From the NCBI RefSeq assembly GCF_017995835.1, contig NZ_JAGOID010000022.1, forward strand, positions 1 to 34,674: a DNA stretch of 34,674 nt, written 5' to 3'. Made by a program: the position numbers and the translations under genes. This DNA is from Amaricoccus sp. (lineage in GTDB: Bacteria; Pseudomonadota; Alphaproteobacteria; Rhodobacterales; Rhodobacteraceae). Positions 14,831 to 23,595 of this stretch are shown piece by piece (positions within the stretch are counted from its first letter, which is position 1; every line of letters begins with the position of its first letter). The notes under the pieces are model-generated. The model was not told where the DNA came from. It searched no databases and saw only the letters and a program-made list of their open reading frames with translations.

Positions 14831-15610
14831 TCACATCGTCAGGTTCGTCGCCCCGCCGTCGATCAGGAGGTTCTGCCCGACGATGAAACCCGCATGGACC
14901 GAGCACAGGAAGGCGCAGGCCGCCCCGAATTCCTCCGCCGTGCCGTAGCGGCGGGCGGGAATGCCCGCCTCGCGCTGGCGGCGCGCCTCGGCGGCGTCGA
15001 TCCTGCCCGACTTCGCAGCACCTGCGTCGAGCGCCTCGGCGCGGGCGGTGTCGTGGATGCCGGGCAGGAGGTTGTTGATCGTCACGCCCTTCTCCGCCAC
15101 CTGCCGCGCCGTCCCCGCGACGAAACCGGTGAGCCCGGTGCGCGCGGCGTTCGACAGGCCGAGGGCGGGAATCGGCGCGCGCACCGCCTGCGAGGTGATG
15201 TTGACGACGCGGCCCCAGCCGCGCGCCATCATCGCGGGCAGCGTCGCCTGCATCAGCGCGATCGGCGTCAGCATGTTGGCGTCGAGCGCCCTGATGAAGT
15301 CGTCGCGGCTCCAGTCGGACCACAGGCCCGGCGGCGGACCGCCGGCGTTGGTCACGAGGATGTCGGGGTCCGGACAGGCGGCGAGGAGCGCCTCGCGCCC
15401 CGCCTCGGTGGTCACGTCGCCCGCCACGGCGGTGACTGCGACGCCGTGGCGGGCGCGGATCGCCGCCGCCGTCGCCTCCAGCGCCTCGACGCCGCGCGCG
15501 CCGATGACGAGATCGACGCCCTCCGCCGCCAGCGCCTCGGCGCAGCCGCGCCCCAGCCCCCGCGACGCGGCGCACACGATCGCCTTGCGGCCCCTGATGC
15601 CGAGATCCAT
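14831..15610 (-). CDS. SDR-family protein with atypical active site (BKR-like)
   Basis: A 259-residue Rossmann-fold protein resembling 3-oxoacyl-ACP reductase-like SDRs. The N-terminal nucleotide loop is CAASRGLGRG in place of the usual TGxxxGxG, the NAG motif is intact (88-90), and VNITS supplies the active-site Ser (140). In the segment PALGLSNAARTGLTG the positions of the catalytic Tyr and Lys are occupied by Leu150 and Asn154. The family contains a subgroup known to deviate at both motifs, so this is probably a natural variant rather than a broken gene; the C-terminus GQNLLIDGG is well conserved. ATG 15610 follows AAAGGGAGGA. Function unknown. It is divergent from the LLM flavoprotein gene. 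Confidence 0.85.
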   Translation of the reverse strand: MDLGIRGRKAIVCAASRGLGRGCAEALAAEGVDLVIGARGVEALEATAAAIRARHGVAVTAVAGDVTTEAGREALLAACPDPDILVTNAGGPPPGLWSDWSRDDFIRALDANMLTPIALMQATLPAMMARGWGRVVNITSQAVRAPIPALGLSNAARTGLTGFVAGTARQVAEKGVTINNLLPGIHDTARAEALDAGAAKSGRIDAAEARRQREAGIPARRYGTAEEFGAACAFLCSVHAGFIVGQNLLIDGGATNLTM

Positions 15611-15716
15611 CCCGTCCTCCCTTTTCCGGCCGAGCCTACGACCTGCGCCGACGCGCGCAAGGGTTGACCGCCGCGACCGAGGCGCGGAATGTCGCGCGCC
15701 ACCAGCGGAGCCCGCC

Positions 15717-16748
15717 ATGCCCACGCCTATCGAGATCGGCCTCGACACCTTCGGCGACGTCACCCGCGCCCCTGACGGCGGCCTGAACCCGCACGGGCAG
15801 GTGCTGCGCGACGTGGTCGAGGAGGCGGTGCTCGCCGATGCGGTCGGCGTCGACTTCATCGGCCTCGGCGAGCACCACCGCGACGACTTCGCCATCTCCT
15901 CGCCCGAGATCGTGCTCGCCGCCATCGGCGCGCGGACCCGGCGCATACGGCTCGGAACGGCCGTCACGGTGCTCTCCTCCGACGACCCCGTGCGGGTGTT
16001 CGAGCGCTTCTCCACCCTCGACGCCCTGACCGGCGGCCGGGCCGAGATCATCCTCGGCCGCGGCTCCTTCACCGAGAGCTTTCCGCTCTTCGGCTTCGAG
16101 CTTTCCGACTACGAGCGCCTGTTCGAGGAGAAGCTCGACCTGCTTGCGCGGCTGCTGAAGGGCGGCCCCGTCACCTGGTCGGGCACGACCCGGCCGCCCC
16201 TGAAGAACCAGCGCGTCTGGCCGCCGCTCGGCCCGCAGGGGCTCAAGGCCTGGGTCGGGATCGGCGGCAGCCCGGAATCGGTGGTCCGGGCGGTGCGCAA
16301 CGACCTGCCGATGATGCTCGCGATCATCGGCGGCGACCCGGCGCGGTTCCGGCCCTATGTCGAGCTTTACCAGCGGGCCTGCGCCGAACTCGGCCGCCCG
16401 GTCCGCCCCGTCGGCGTGCACTCGCCCGGCCATGTCGCCGCGACCGACGCCGCGGCGCGCGAGGAACTCTGGCCCGGCTACAGGGCGCTCAACGACCGGA
16501 TCGGGCGCGAGCGCGGCTGGCCCCCGGCGACGCGCGAGCGTTTCGAGGCCGAGGCGGATCACGGCGCGCTGCATGTCGGCGCGCCGGAGACGGTGGCGCG
16601 CAAGATCGCCCGGACGCTCAAGGCGGTCGGCGCCGCGCGCTTCGAGATGAAATATTCGAGCGGCCCGATGCCCCACGACCAGCTGATGACGAGCATCGAG
16701 CTCTACGGCGCGCGGGTCATCCCCCTCGTCCGGGACATGATGGCCTGA
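15717..16748 (+). CDS. LLM-class flavin-dependent oxidoreductase
   Basis: A 343-residue TIM-barrel flavoprotein of the luciferase-like monooxygenase family. Landmarks are IEIGLDTFGDV at the N-terminus, GVDFIGLGEHHRDDFAISSP (the EHH signature), RIRLGTAVTVLSSDDPVRVF, a GGRAEIILGRGSF strand-loop and WVGIGGSPESVVRA near the flavin phosphate. The EHHR-type subgroup acts on FMNH2 or F420-like substrates that are generally unknown, so no substrate is assigned. ATG 15717 follows GCGGAG; a longer open frame upstream is antisense to the SDR gene. About 106 bases separate the two divergent starts, consistent with shared control. Confidence 0.9.
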   Translation: MPTPIEIGLDTFGDVTRAPDGGLNPHGQVLRDVVEEAVLADAVGVDFIGLGEHHRDDFAISSPEIVLAAIGARTRRIRLGTAVTVLSSDDPVRVFERFSTLDALTGGRAEIILGRGSFTESFPLFGFELSDYERLFEEKLDLLARLLKGGPVTWSGTTRPPLKNQRVWPPLGPQGLKAWVGIGGSPESVVRAVRNDLPMMLAIIGGDPARFRPYVELYQRACAELGRPVRPVGVHSPGHVAATDAAAREELWPGYRALNDRIGRERGWPPATRERFEAEADHGALHVGAPETVARKIARTLKAVGAARFEMKYSSGPMPHDQLMTSIELYGARVIPLVRDMMA

Positions 16749-16759
16749 ACCCGCCGCCG

Positions 16760-17383
16760 TCACCCCAGCGCGTCGAGCACCGGCTTCCACTGCGCCCGGA
16801 TCGGGCCGGCGCCACGCGCGGCGCGGTCGAAGATGGCGAGCCCCTCCTCGGCGAGATCGGCGTAGACCGCCCGCTCCGAGATCCAGGCGACCGGCTCCTG
16901 ACCGAGCGAGGCGAAGAAGGCCTGCAGCCGCTCCGTGGCGTGCAACCGCGGCTTTACCCGGTTGGCGATCAGGTGGACGGAGACCTTGCCCTTGCGCACC
17001 CGCTTCACCTCCTCGATTTCCTTGAGGAACCGCCGGGTGGAATCCGCGTCGAAGGACGAGGGCAGGACCGGCGTCACCACCGCGTCCGTCTCGGCGATGA
17101 GCGCCTCGGCGCGGTTGCCGCCCAGCGCCCCCGGCGCGTCGATCACCAGCCAGTCGATCCGCTTCGGCGCGTCGCCGACGTCGCCGGCATGGCTCCAGTC
17201 GAGGCCGCGGATCGCCGGAGCCGTCGGAGGCCGGTGCTTCAGCCAGCGCAGCGACGACTTCTGCGGGTCCGCGTCGGCGAGCGCCACCGCCCCGCCTCCC
17301 GCCGCCAGCGCCGAGGCCACCGTGATCGCCACCAGCGTCTTGCCGCACCCGCCCTTGCGGTTCGCCACCAGCACCGTCCGCAT
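16760..17383 (-). CDS. Orphan ParA-family ATPase
   Basis: A 207-residue ParA/MinD-superfamily ATPase with the deviant Walker A KGGCGKT (residues 10-16) including the signature first lysine. It also has DADPQKSSLRWL (switch I/A' motif), the Walker B-like WLVIDAPGAL, and PVLPSSFDADSTRRFL. The length matches short orphan ParAs rather than plasmid ParA with an N-terminal helix-turn-helix domain. No parB or centromere-like repeat is adjacent, so a role in plasmid or chromosome partition is not supported; positioning of another cargo is possible. ATG 17383 follows GGGGGAGGA. It converges on the LLM gene with 11 bases between stops. Confidence 0.9.
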   Translation of the reverse strand: MRTVLVANRKGGCGKTLVAITVASALAAGGGAVALADADPQKSSLRWLKHRPPTAPAIRGLDWSHAGDVGDAPKRIDWLVIDAPGALGGNRAEALIAETDAVVTPVLPSSFDADSTRRFLKEIEEVKRVRKGKVSVHLIANRVKPRLHATERLQAFFASLGQEPVAWISERAVYADLAEEGLAIFDRAARGAGPIRAQWKPVLDALG

Positions 17384-17459
17384 CGTCCTCCCCCTGTCGC
17401 CTCTTTTCGCGCGACCGTGGGGCGCATTCGGCCCGGGCGCAACCCCGCAGCGCCGCGAC

Positions 17460-17660
17460 CTAGCGCCGGCGGACCCGATCCCGGGCCTTCGAGTCGTCCG
17501 GGCTGTCCTCGGGATCGTCCTGCCGCGCCGCCATGTCGAGGAAGTGACAGCATTCTTCGCAGCACACCTCGATCGACGGAAACAGGTCCGGCTGGAGACG
17601 CAACCGCTCCGCCCGCGGCGCCGGCGGATCCTCGCGCGTCGACTTCTCGTTTCCGGTCAT
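17460..17660 (-). CDS. Small Cys-rich hypothetical protein (CCEECC motif)
   Basis: A 66-residue, highly charged protein not recognised as a known family. Its centre carries SIEVCCEECCHFLDMAAR (about 29-46), four Cys in two adjacent pairs plus a His, which would suit a zinc or iron site. Both ends are rich in Asp, Glu, Arg and Pro and probably disordered. GGAGG lies 5 bases before ATG 17660, supporting a real gene. It lies 76 bases upstream of the orphan parA on the same strand and may be cotranscribed with it. No signal peptide or membrane helix is present. Confidence rests on the ribosome binding site and context only. Confidence 0.55.
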   Translation of the reverse strand: MTGNEKSTREDPPAPRAERLRLQPDLFPSIEVCCEECCHFLDMAARQDDPEDSPDDSKARDRVRRR

Positions 17661-17815
17661 GGCGGCCTCCGCGCCAGCCGCCCCTTCGGCGGCCCCACGA
17701 GCATATACCCTCCTGTCGCCATCACGAAGGCAATCCGCCGACCCGCACGCGGATCTGGATGCGCCCCCCGCCTTGGCCGTATATAACTGGCGAGAACAAT
17801 CCGGCCCGGGCGAGC

Positions 17816-18034
17816 ATGACCGAACCTCCTCTCTTGTCGCGCGAAGAGGTGCTTCGCATCAAGCTCGAGCTCCTGCAGCGCGAGCATCGCGATCTCGACG
17901 ACGCCATCGCCGCGCTGGACGGGGGCGGTCGGGCCGACCAGCTGACCCTGCGCCGGCTCAAGAAGCGCAAGCTCATGCTCAAGGACCAGATCACGCGCAT
18001 CAGCGACGAGATCACCCCCGACATCATCGCCTGA
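17816..18034 (+). CDS. DUF465 (YdcH-like) small coiled-coil protein
   Basis: A 72-residue helical protein of the DUF465 family. [20 protein letters not shown] is the first long helix and [18 protein letters not shown] the second, the latter being the usual family signature 'l..LKk.Kl.lKD.I'. It is acidic then strongly basic, with coiled-coil character throughout. Function unknown. An AT-rich TATATAAC (17780-17787) about 30 bases upstream could be a -10 element, but no fitting -35 is seen. The start GAGC-ATG 17816 lacks a strong site. purE follows 19 bases later, so it may lead the purE-purK-NUDIX run. Confidence 0.85.
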   Translation: MTEPPLLSREEVLRIKLELLQREHRDLDDAIAALDGGGRADQLTLRRLKKRKLMLKDQITRISDEITPDIIA

Positions 18035-18053
18035 CCGGACGGAGCAAACGGCA

Positions 18054-18566
18054 ATGAGCGAACCTCGCGGCGGTCTCTCCGTCGGCCCCCTCGTCGGAAT
18101 CGTGATGGGCAGCCAGTCCGACTGGCCGACCATGCGCGCCGCCGCCGAGACGCTCGACGCGCTCGGCGTCGCCCACGAGGCGCGGATCGTCTCGGCCCAC
18201 CGCACCCCGGACCGCATGTTCGCCTACGGCGAGGCGGCGGCGGGGCGGGGCCTGCGCGCCATCATCGCCGGGGCCGGCGGCGCGGCGCACCTGCCGGGGA
18301 TGATCGCGGCCAAGACCCGCGTCCCGGTGCTCGGCGTGCCGGTGCAGAGCGCCGCCCTCTCCGGGCTCGATTCGCTCCTCTCCATCGTCCAGATGCCGAA
18401 GGGCGTCCCCGTGGCCACCTTCGCCATCGGCGCGGCCGGCGCGGCGAACGCCGGCCTCTTCGCCGCGGCCCTGATCGCCACGACCGACCCCGCGCTCGCG
18501 GCGCGGCTCGACGCCTGGCGCGCGGCCCAGACGGGCGCCGTGGCGGAAACGCCCTCCGATGGCTGA
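18054..18566 (+). CDS. purE: N5-carboxyaminoimidazole ribonucleotide mutase
   Basis: Class I PurE, converting N5-CAIR (made by PurK) to CAIR in purine synthesis. The 170-residue product has [14 protein letters not shown] at the N-terminus (phosphate/substrate loop), then [15 protein letters not shown] with the catalytic His, then [17 protein letters not shown] and [20 protein letters not shown]. This is complete and typical. The last codons overlap the purK start by 8 bases (ATGGCTGA), indicating translational coupling with its metabolic partner. Confidence 0.97.
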   Translation: MSEPRGGLSVGPLVGIVMGSQSDWPTMRAAAETLDALGVAHEARIVSAHRTPDRMFAYGEAAAGRGLRAIIAGAGGAAHLPGMIAAKTRVPVLGVPVQSAALSGLDSLLSIVQMPKGVPVATFAIGAAGAANAGLFAAALIATTDPALAARLDAWRAAQTGAVAETPSDG

Positions 18567-19623
18567 GCCGCTCGCCCCCGGGGCCCGGATCGGCGTGCTC
18601 GGCGGCGGCCAGCTCGGCCGGATGCTGGCGCTCGCCGCCGCCCGGCTCGGCTTCGCCACCCGGATCTTCGAGCCGGGCGATGCCTGCGCCGCGCCGGTGG
18701 TCGAGCAGGTGACGCGCGCCGGCTATGACGACGCCGCGGCGCTCCGCGCCTTCGCCGCCGGCGTCGACGTGCTCACCTACGAGTTCGAGAACGTCCCCCT
18801 CGCCGCCATCGACGCGGTCGCCGGGATCGTTCCCGTCCGCCCCGGCCGCCGGGCGCTCGAGGTCGCGCAGGACCGCATCGCCGAGAAGGACTTCCTGACC
18901 GGCGTCGGCCTGCGCACCGCGCCCTACGCCGCCGTGGACGACGCCGCCTCGCTCGCCGCCGCCGTGGCGCGAATCGGGACGCCGGCGATCCTCAAGACCC
19001 GCCGGCTCGGCTACGACGGCAAGGGCCAGGCGCGGATCGCCGCCCCTGCCGACGCGGAACCGGCCCTTGCGGCGATCGGCGGCGGCCCGGCGATCCTCGA
19101 GGGGTTCGTCGCCTTCGAACGCGAGATCTCGGTGATCGCGGCGCGCGGGCTCGACGGCGGGGTGGTCGCCTTTGACCCCGGCGAGAACGTCCACCGCGAT
19201 GGCATCCTCCACACCACCACGGTTCCGGCCCGCATCTCCGCCGCCGTCGCGCAGGACGCCGCCCTGCTGGCGGGACGCATCCTGAACGCGCTCGACTATG
19301 TCGGCGTGATCGGGGTCGAGCTCTTCGTGACCGAAGGCGGGCTCCTCGTGAACGAGATCGCGCCGCGGGTGCACAATTCCGGCCACTGGACCCAGGACGC
19401 CTGCCTGATCGACCAGTTCGAGCAGCACATCCGCGCCGTCGCCGGCTGGCCGCTCGGCGACGGGTCGCGCCATTCGGACGCCGTCATGGAGAACCTGATC
19501 GGGGCCGAGATCGCGACCGTCCCCGGGCTCCGCGACGCGGCCGTCCACGTCTACGGCAAGGCCGAGGCGCGGCCGGGGCGCAAGATGGGGCACGTCACCC
19601 GGCTGACGGCGCGCCGCGCATGA
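18559..19623 (+). CDS. purK: N5-carboxyaminoimidazole ribonucleotide synthase
   Basis: ATP-grasp enzyme that carboxylates AIR with bicarbonate to N5-CAIR. The 354-residue product begins with [20 protein letters not shown] (Rossmann-like PurK signature) and contains [11 protein letters not shown], the ATP-grasp segments [14 protein letters not shown] and [13 protein letters not shown], and metal ligands in [26 protein letters not shown] follows. Complete. It overlaps purE upstream and the NUDIX gene downstream (ATGA), so the three are co-expressed. Other pur genes are not in the window. Confidence 0.97.
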   Translation: MAEPLAPGARIGVLGGGQLGRMLALAAARLGFATRIFEPGDACAAPVVEQVTRAGYDDAAALRAFAAGVDVLTYEFENVPLAAIDAVAGIVPVRPGRRALEVAQDRIAEKDFLTGVGLRTAPYAAVDDAASLAAAVARIGTPAILKTRRLGYDGKGQARIAAPADAEPALAAIGGGPAILEGFVAFEREISVIAARGLDGGVVAFDPGENVHRDGILHTTTVPARISAAVAQDAALLAGRILNALDYVGVIGVELFVTEGGLLVNEIAPRVHNSGHWTQDACLIDQFEQHIRAVAGWPLGDGSRHSDAVMENLIGAEIATVPGLRDAAVHVYGKAEARPGRKMGHVTRLTARRA

Positions 19624-20084
19624 GTTTGCGCGTGAACCTGCGCGCCCGTGTCCGGCTCGCCGTTCGCGCGGTGGTGATGAACCGCGGGCGGGTTCTCGTC
19701 GTCAACGCCTATCCCGGCGATGAAAGCGACCTCTGGTGCGCGCCCGGCGGCGGCGCGGAGCCCGGCCTGAGCCTGCCCGAGAACCTGGCGCGCGAGGTGA
19801 TGGAGGAAACCGGCATCGCCGTGACGCCCGGGCGCCTGCTCGCGGTGTCGGAGTTCCACGACCCGCCGAGCGGGTTCCACCAGGTCGACCTGTTCTACGC
19901 CGCGACGCTGGACGGCCCGGCGGATCACCGGCTCGCCGACCCCGATGGAGTGGTGAACCGGCTGCGCTGGGTGGACGCGGCCGAACTCGCGACGCTGCGC
20001 TACAAGCCGGCCTGCCTCGCCGATCTGGCCTTCGGACCCGAGGGCCCGGTCCTCTACGACCCTCTGGAGCCGATCGTGCGCTGA
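19620..20084 (+). CDS. NUDIX hydrolase
   Basis: A 154-residue NUDIX-fold protein, the family that hydrolyses nucleoside-diphosphate-linked compounds. The box reads G-x5-L-x7-REVMEETGI (about 44-66): the catalytic REVxEE core (58-63) is intact, but the first conserved Glu is Leu50. Since the metal-binding glutamates remain, activity is still plausible. The C-terminal part (FHQVDLFYAATL, LRWVDAAELATL) resembles ADP-ribose/MutT-like branches without giving a substrate. It overlaps purK by ATGA. Physical coupling to purine synthesis suggests a nucleotide-related role, which is inference. Confidence 0.87.
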   Translation: MSLRVNLRARVRLAVRAVVMNRGRVLVVNAYPGDESDLWCAPGGGAEPGLSLPENLAREVMEETGIAVTPGRLLAVSEFHDPPSGFHQVDLFYAATLDGPADHRLADPDGVVNRLRWVDAAELATLRYKPACLADLAFGPEGPVLYDPLEPIVR

Positions 20085-20095
20085 CCGGCCGGTGC

Positions 20096-20117
20096 GCCGG
20101 GGCCCGATGGCCCCGGC
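20096..20117. terminator. Hairpin between convergent NUDIX and etfA genes
   Basis: A perfect 9-bp stem GCCGGGGCC / GGCCCCGGC with a CGAT loop sits between the two stop codons. No T-tract follows on either strand, so it is at most an imperfect bidirectional terminator. Confidence 0.5.
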
Positions 20118-20125
20118 GGGTTCGC

Positions 20126-21055
20126 TCAGCCGAGCTTCTGGGTAAGCTCGGGGACGATGGCGAAGAGGTCGCCGACGAGGCCGTAGTCGGCGACCTGGAA
20201 GATCGGCGCCTCCTCGTCCTTGTTGATCGCCACGATCACCTTCGAATCCTTCATCCCGGCGAGGTGCTGGATGGCCCCGGAGATGCCGACGGCGATATAG
20301 AGCTCGGGCGCCACAACCTTGCCGGTCTGCCCGACCTGCCAGTCGTTCGGCGCGTAGCCGCTGTCGACCGCCGCCCGCGACGCCCCCACCGCCGCCCCGA
20401 GCTTGTCGGCCAGCGCCGCGATCAGGGCGAAGTTCTCCTCCGAACCGATGCCGCGCCCGCCCGAGACCACGATCCGCGCCGAGGTCAGCTCCGGACGGTC
20501 CGACGTCGCCACCTTGTCCTCGACCCAGGACGACAGCCCGGCGTCGGCCGGCCCGGAGGCCGTCTCCACCGGCGCGGGCGCCTGCGACCCCGTCGCCTCG
20601 AACGCGGTCCCGCGCACGGTCAGCACCTTCTTCGCGTCGCCCGAGCGCACCGTCTGCACGGCGTTGCCGGCATAGATCGGCCGCTCGAAGGTGTCGGGGC
20701 CGACGACGCCGGTCACGTCCGAGATCACCATCACGTCGAGCAGCGCCGCCACCCGCGGCGCGACGTTCTTGCCGCTCGTCGTCGCCGGAAAGACGATGTG
20801 CTCGAAGGGCCCGGCCAGCGACGCCACGAGGTCGGTCAGGGGCTCGGCCAGCCGGTGGCCGTAGGCCGCCCCCTCGACATGAACGACCTTCGCCACCCCG
20901 TCGAGCGCCGCCGCCGCCGCCGCCACCGCGCCGCAGTCCTTGCCGGCGACCAGCACCGTGATGTCGCCGCCCAGCGCCTTCGCCGCCGTCACCGCCTTGG
21001 CGGTGGCGTCGTTGAGATGCGCGTTGTCGTGCTTCGCCAGAAGAAGAACGGCCAT
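20126..21055 (-). CDS. etfA: Electron transfer flavoprotein subunit alpha
   Basis: FAD-binding subunit of ETF, passing electrons from acyl-CoA and related dehydrogenases to the ETF:quinone oxidoreductase. The 309-residue product has an N-terminal adenine-nucleotide-hydrolase-like domain ([20 protein letters not shown]). The C-terminal FAD domain carries [48 protein letters not shown] and the terminal [20 protein letters not shown]. Complete. The ATG overlaps the etfB stop by one base (TGATG), the standard coupled order etfB-etfA. Confidence 0.97.
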   Translation of the reverse strand: MAVLLLAKHDNAHLNDATAKAVTAAKALGGDITVLVAGKDCGAVAAAAAALDGVAKVVHVEGAAYGHRLAEPLTDLVASLAGPFEHIVFPATTSGKNVAPRVAALLDVMVISDVTGVVGPDTFERPIYAGNAVQTVRSGDAKKVLTVRGTAFEATGSQAPAPVETASGPADAGLSSWVEDKVATSDRPELTSARIVVSGGRGIGSEENFALIAALADKLGAAVGASRAAVDSGYAPNDWQVGQTGKVVAPELYIAVGISGAIQHLAGMKDSKVIVAINKDEEAPIFQVADYGLVGDLFAIVPELTQKLG

Positions 21056-21816
21056 CAGAGCACCCCCGCTTCGGTCTTGAGCTTCGCGACGAGTTCGTCG
21101 ACCGAGCCGACCTTGATGCCCGCCTTGCGGGTCGCCGGCTCGACGGTCTTCACCACCGTCAACCGCGGCGTCACGTCGACGCCGTAGTCGGCCGGCGTCT
21201 TCTCCTCCAGCGGTTTCTTCTTCGCCTTCATGATGTTGGGCAGCGAGGCATAGCGCGGCTCGTTCAGCCGCAGGTCCACCGTCACCACCGCCGGCAGCTT
21301 CACCCGGATCGTCTGCAACCCGCCGTCGACCTCGCGCGTCACCTCGGCCGCGCCGTCCGCCACCTTCACCTCCGAGGCGAAGGTCGCCTGCGGCCAGCCG
21401 AGCAGCGCCGCCAGCATCTGCCCCGTCGCGTTCATGTCGTTGTCGATCGCCTGCTTGCCGGCGATGACCAGGCCCGGCGCTTCCGCGTCGACCACCGCCT
21501 TCAGGAGCTTCGCCACCGCCAGCGGCTCGATGTCGACGCCGACGTCCGCCGCCGCCTCGATCAGGATCGCCCGGTCCGCGCCCATGGCGAGCGCGGTCCG
21601 CAGCGTCTCCTGCGCCTGCTTCACCCCGATCGAGACCACCACGATCTCCGTGGCCGCCCCCTTCTCCTTGAGCCGGATCGCCTCCTCGACCCCGATCTCG
21701 TCGAAGGGGTTCATGCTCATCTTGACGTTGGCGAGCTCCACCCCGGAGCCGTCCCCCTTGACCCGGGGCTTCACGTTGTAGTCGATCACCCGCTTCACGG
21801 GCACGAGGATCTTCAT
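21055..21816 (-). CDS. etfB: Electron transfer flavoprotein subunit beta
   Basis: AMP-binding partner of EtfA. The 253-residue protein begins [20 protein letters not shown] and contains [18 protein letters not shown], the EtfB nucleotide segment [20 protein letters not shown] (about 129-148) and the signature [20 protein letters not shown] (about 194-213), which includes the recognition loop for dehydrogenases. Complete; it precedes etfA with a one-base overlap. The 190-base gap upstream holds no gene. Confidence 0.97.
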   Translation of the reverse strand: MKILVPVKRVIDYNVKPRVKGDGSGVELANVKMSMNPFDEIGVEEAIRLKEKGAATEIVVVSIGVKQAQETLRTALAMGADRAILIEAAADVGVDIEPLAVAKLLKAVVDAEAPGLVIAGKQAIDNDMNATGQMLAALLGWPQATFASEVKVADGAAEVTREVDGGLQTIRVKLPAVVTVDLRLNEPRYASLPNIMKAKKKPLEEKTPADYGVDVTPRLTVVKTVEPATRKAGIKVGSVDELVAKLKTEAGVL

Positions 21817-22008
21817 CCGCTCCCTCCGCTCGTTGCCTGCGTCGCCGCGACCTCCGAACGAGGCGTCGCGGACCGACAGGAAAAGCCGCCGCCCCGACCC
21901 GACACGCCGGTCGCCGAGGCGTATCGAAGGCCATAGGCGCCTTCCCGTCCATCCGCAAGGGAGACGTCGCGTCGGGCCGCCGGTATCGTGGGAGGAAGGC
22001 GCGGCGCC

Positions 22009-22665
22009 TCAGGCCGCAGCGACGCCGCGAAGCTCGATCACCATCGCGGCGTAGACGGTCAGGCTCGCCGCCAGCACGAAGACATGCCAGATCGTGGTGT
22101 GGAACGGCAGCCGATCCCAGCACAGGAACACCACGCCCACCGTGTAGAGCGACCCGGCGGTCACCACGAGATGGTAGCCCTCGGGCGTCATGCGATCGAG
22201 CACCGGACCGCCGACGAGCACCGCCGCCCAGCCCATCGCAAGATAGAGCGCCACCGTCAGGCCGAAGAGCTGGCGCGCGGTCAGGAGCTTCAGCGACACG
22301 CCGGCCGCGGCCGCGGCCCAGAGCCCCACGAGGAACGGCATCGCCTGCGACCCGGTCATCACCGCGAAGGGTGTGTAGGTCCCCGCGATCTTGAGGTAGA
22401 TCGCCGACTGGTCGAGCCGGCGCAGCCGGTCCTTCCAGCCGGGCGCGGGCGTCATGTGGTAGGCGGCCGAGCAGGCGAGCATGGCGACAAGGCAGAAGCC
22501 GTAGACGGTGGTCGCCACGAGGTGCCGACCGGCCCCGTCCCAGACCGCCGCCAGCGTCACGATAACCGGCGCGGCGAGCAGGCCGAGCGTCACGCCCGCG
22601 ACATGCACGGCGGCGTCCGAAAGACGTTCCGCCCGCGAATAGACAGCCCTTCCCGAAGCCTCCAT
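22009..22665 (-). CDS. Hemolysin III / PAQR-family membrane protein
   Basis: A seven-helix integral membrane protein of the YqfA/hemolysin-III (PAQR-like, CREST) family. At ATG 22665 it is 218 residues, normal for the family. Landmarks are RAERLSDAAVHVAGVTLGLL at the N-terminus, MLACSAAYHMTP with the conserved S-x-x-x-H, RRLDQSAIYLKIAGTYTPF with the D-x-x-x-I pattern, and a C-terminal PFHTTIWHVFVLAAS supplying H-x-x-x-H. The candidate metal site is thus intact. An earlier ATG at 22716 is in frame, but an A/T-rich TATTAT (22721-22726, minus strand) just upstream looks like a promoter -10, favouring the later start. Hemolytic activity is not implied by the name. Confidence 0.88.
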   Translation of the reverse strand: MEASGRAVYSRAERLSDAAVHVAGVTLGLLAAPVIVTLAAVWDGAGRHLVATTVYGFCLVAMLACSAAYHMTPAPGWKDRLRRLDQSAIYLKIAGTYTPFAVMTGSQAMPFLVGLWAAAAAGVSLKLLTARQLFGLTVALYLAMGWAAVLVGGPVLDRMTPEGYHLVVTAGSLYTVGVVFLCWDRLPFHTTIWHVFVLAASLTVYAAMVIELRGVAAA

Positions 22666-22812
22666 GGCCAGCCCCACCACCGTCGCGGCCCGACGCCACC
22701 CCGCCGCGGCCCTCATTGATATAATACGACGATTCGGCGGAATCCGGAGCCGACCAGCACAAGAAATGGTTACCGCGTCGAACCTGCCACTCTGGCGGGC
22801 GGTCGGTCTGCC

Positions 22813-23385
22813 TCAGCGGTTGGCGCCCGGCGTCCAGAGCGTGTCGGCCCGGCCCTCGTCGTTGGCGATGCGGGCCGCGACGAACAGCCAGTCGGACAGG
22901 CGGTTGAGGTATTTCACCGCCTCGGGGTTGACCGCCTCGACCCCCGCAAGCTCCACCGCCAGCCGCTCGGCGCGGCGCGCGACGGTCCGGCCGAGGTGAA
23001 GATGCGCCGCAAGCGCCGAGCCGCCCGGCAGGATGAAGCTCCTGAGCGGCGTCAGCCGGGCGTTCATCGCGTCGATCTCGGCCTCGAGCCGGGCGACCTG
23101 GGCGGCGACCATGCGCAGGCGCGGGTGCTTCGCCGTCGCGTCGTTCTCGATGTCCGGGGTGCAGAGATCCGCGCCGAGGTCGAACAGGTCGTTCTGGATG
23201 CGGGCCAGAGCCGCCTGCATCTCGCCGATGGCGTGCAGGCGCGCGAGCCCAAGCGTGGCGTTGGTCTCGTCGACCGTGCCATAGGCGGCGACCCGGGGCG
23301 CGTGCTTCGGCACCCTCGCGCCGTCGCCGAGCGCGGTCTCGCCGCGGTCGCCGGTGCGGGTGTAGATGCGGTTCAGAACGACCAT
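22813..23385 (-). CDS. PduO-type ATP:cob(I)alamin adenosyltransferase
   Basis: Transfers adenosyl from ATP to Co(I) corrinoid, giving adenosylcobalamin. The 190-residue, all-helical product carries the PduO signatures: IYTRTGDRGETALGDGARVPK (broken here as IYTRTGDRGETAL and GDGARVPK) forming the ATP site, YGTVDETNATLGLAR, RSFILPGGSALAAHLHLGRT and RRAERLAVEL with the catalytic Arg/Glu. LNRLSDWLFVAAR then closes the fold. Complete. The next upstream gene on this strand, the twin-TM protein, ends 3 bases before its start codon, a pair common in Rhodobacterales. Confidence 0.93.
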   Translation of the reverse strand: MVVLNRIYTRTGDRGETALGDGARVPKHAPRVAAYGTVDETNATLGLARLHAIGEMQAALARIQNDLFDLGADLCTPDIENDATAKHPRLRMVAAQVARLEAEIDAMNARLTPLRSFILPGGSALAAHLHLGRTVARRAERLAVELAGVEAVNPEAVKYLNRLSDWLFVAARIANDEGRADTLWTPGANR

Positions 23386-23388
23386 CGC

Positions 23389-23595
23389 TCAGCCTCCGCG
23401 CCTGGCGAACCAGACGAATACGACGATCAGGACCACGGCGATGAACTGAAGGAGCAGACGCAACTGCATCAGCTTGTTGCCGTACTTGCGGTTGAACGCG
23501 CCTCCCCGGGCGAAGCCGCCGACCCCGATCACCAGCACGGCCAGCACTGCGAGGCAGGCGAACGCGGCGATGAGGAACAGCGGATCGCGGGCCAT
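23389..23595 (-). CDS. Twin transmembrane (HIG1-like) small protein
   Basis: A 68-residue protein with two predicted membrane helices (about 6-26 and 44-63) separated by a positively charged loop FARGGAFNRKYGNKLMQLR and ending FARRGG. This N-R-K-Y-G-N-K-L-M-x-L-R loop is the hallmark of the alphaproteobacterial HIG1-domain 'twin transmembrane' proteins; HIG1 proteins of mitochondria associate with respiratory complexes, and a similar role here is only an analogy. ATG 23595 follows AGGAGGAGG. It is 3 bases upstream of the adenosyltransferase gene and likely cotranscribed. Confidence 0.85.
   Translation of the reverse strand: MARDPLFLIAAFACLAVLAVLVIGVGGFARGGAFNRKYGNKLMQLRLLLQFIAVVLIVVFVWFARRGG

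Noticed and set aside
17657-17735. A 21-codon minus-strand frame (starting MATGGYMLVG) ending in an ATGA overlap with the Cys-rich gene
   Set aside because: It could be an upstream leader peptide, but there is no clear ribosome binding site and such overlaps are frequent by chance in GC-rich DNA.
22718-22730. Perfect TATAAT on the plus strand
   Set aside because: No -35 at 16-18 bases upstream and no plus-strand gene downstream; its complement is more likely the -10 region of the hemolysin-III gene.
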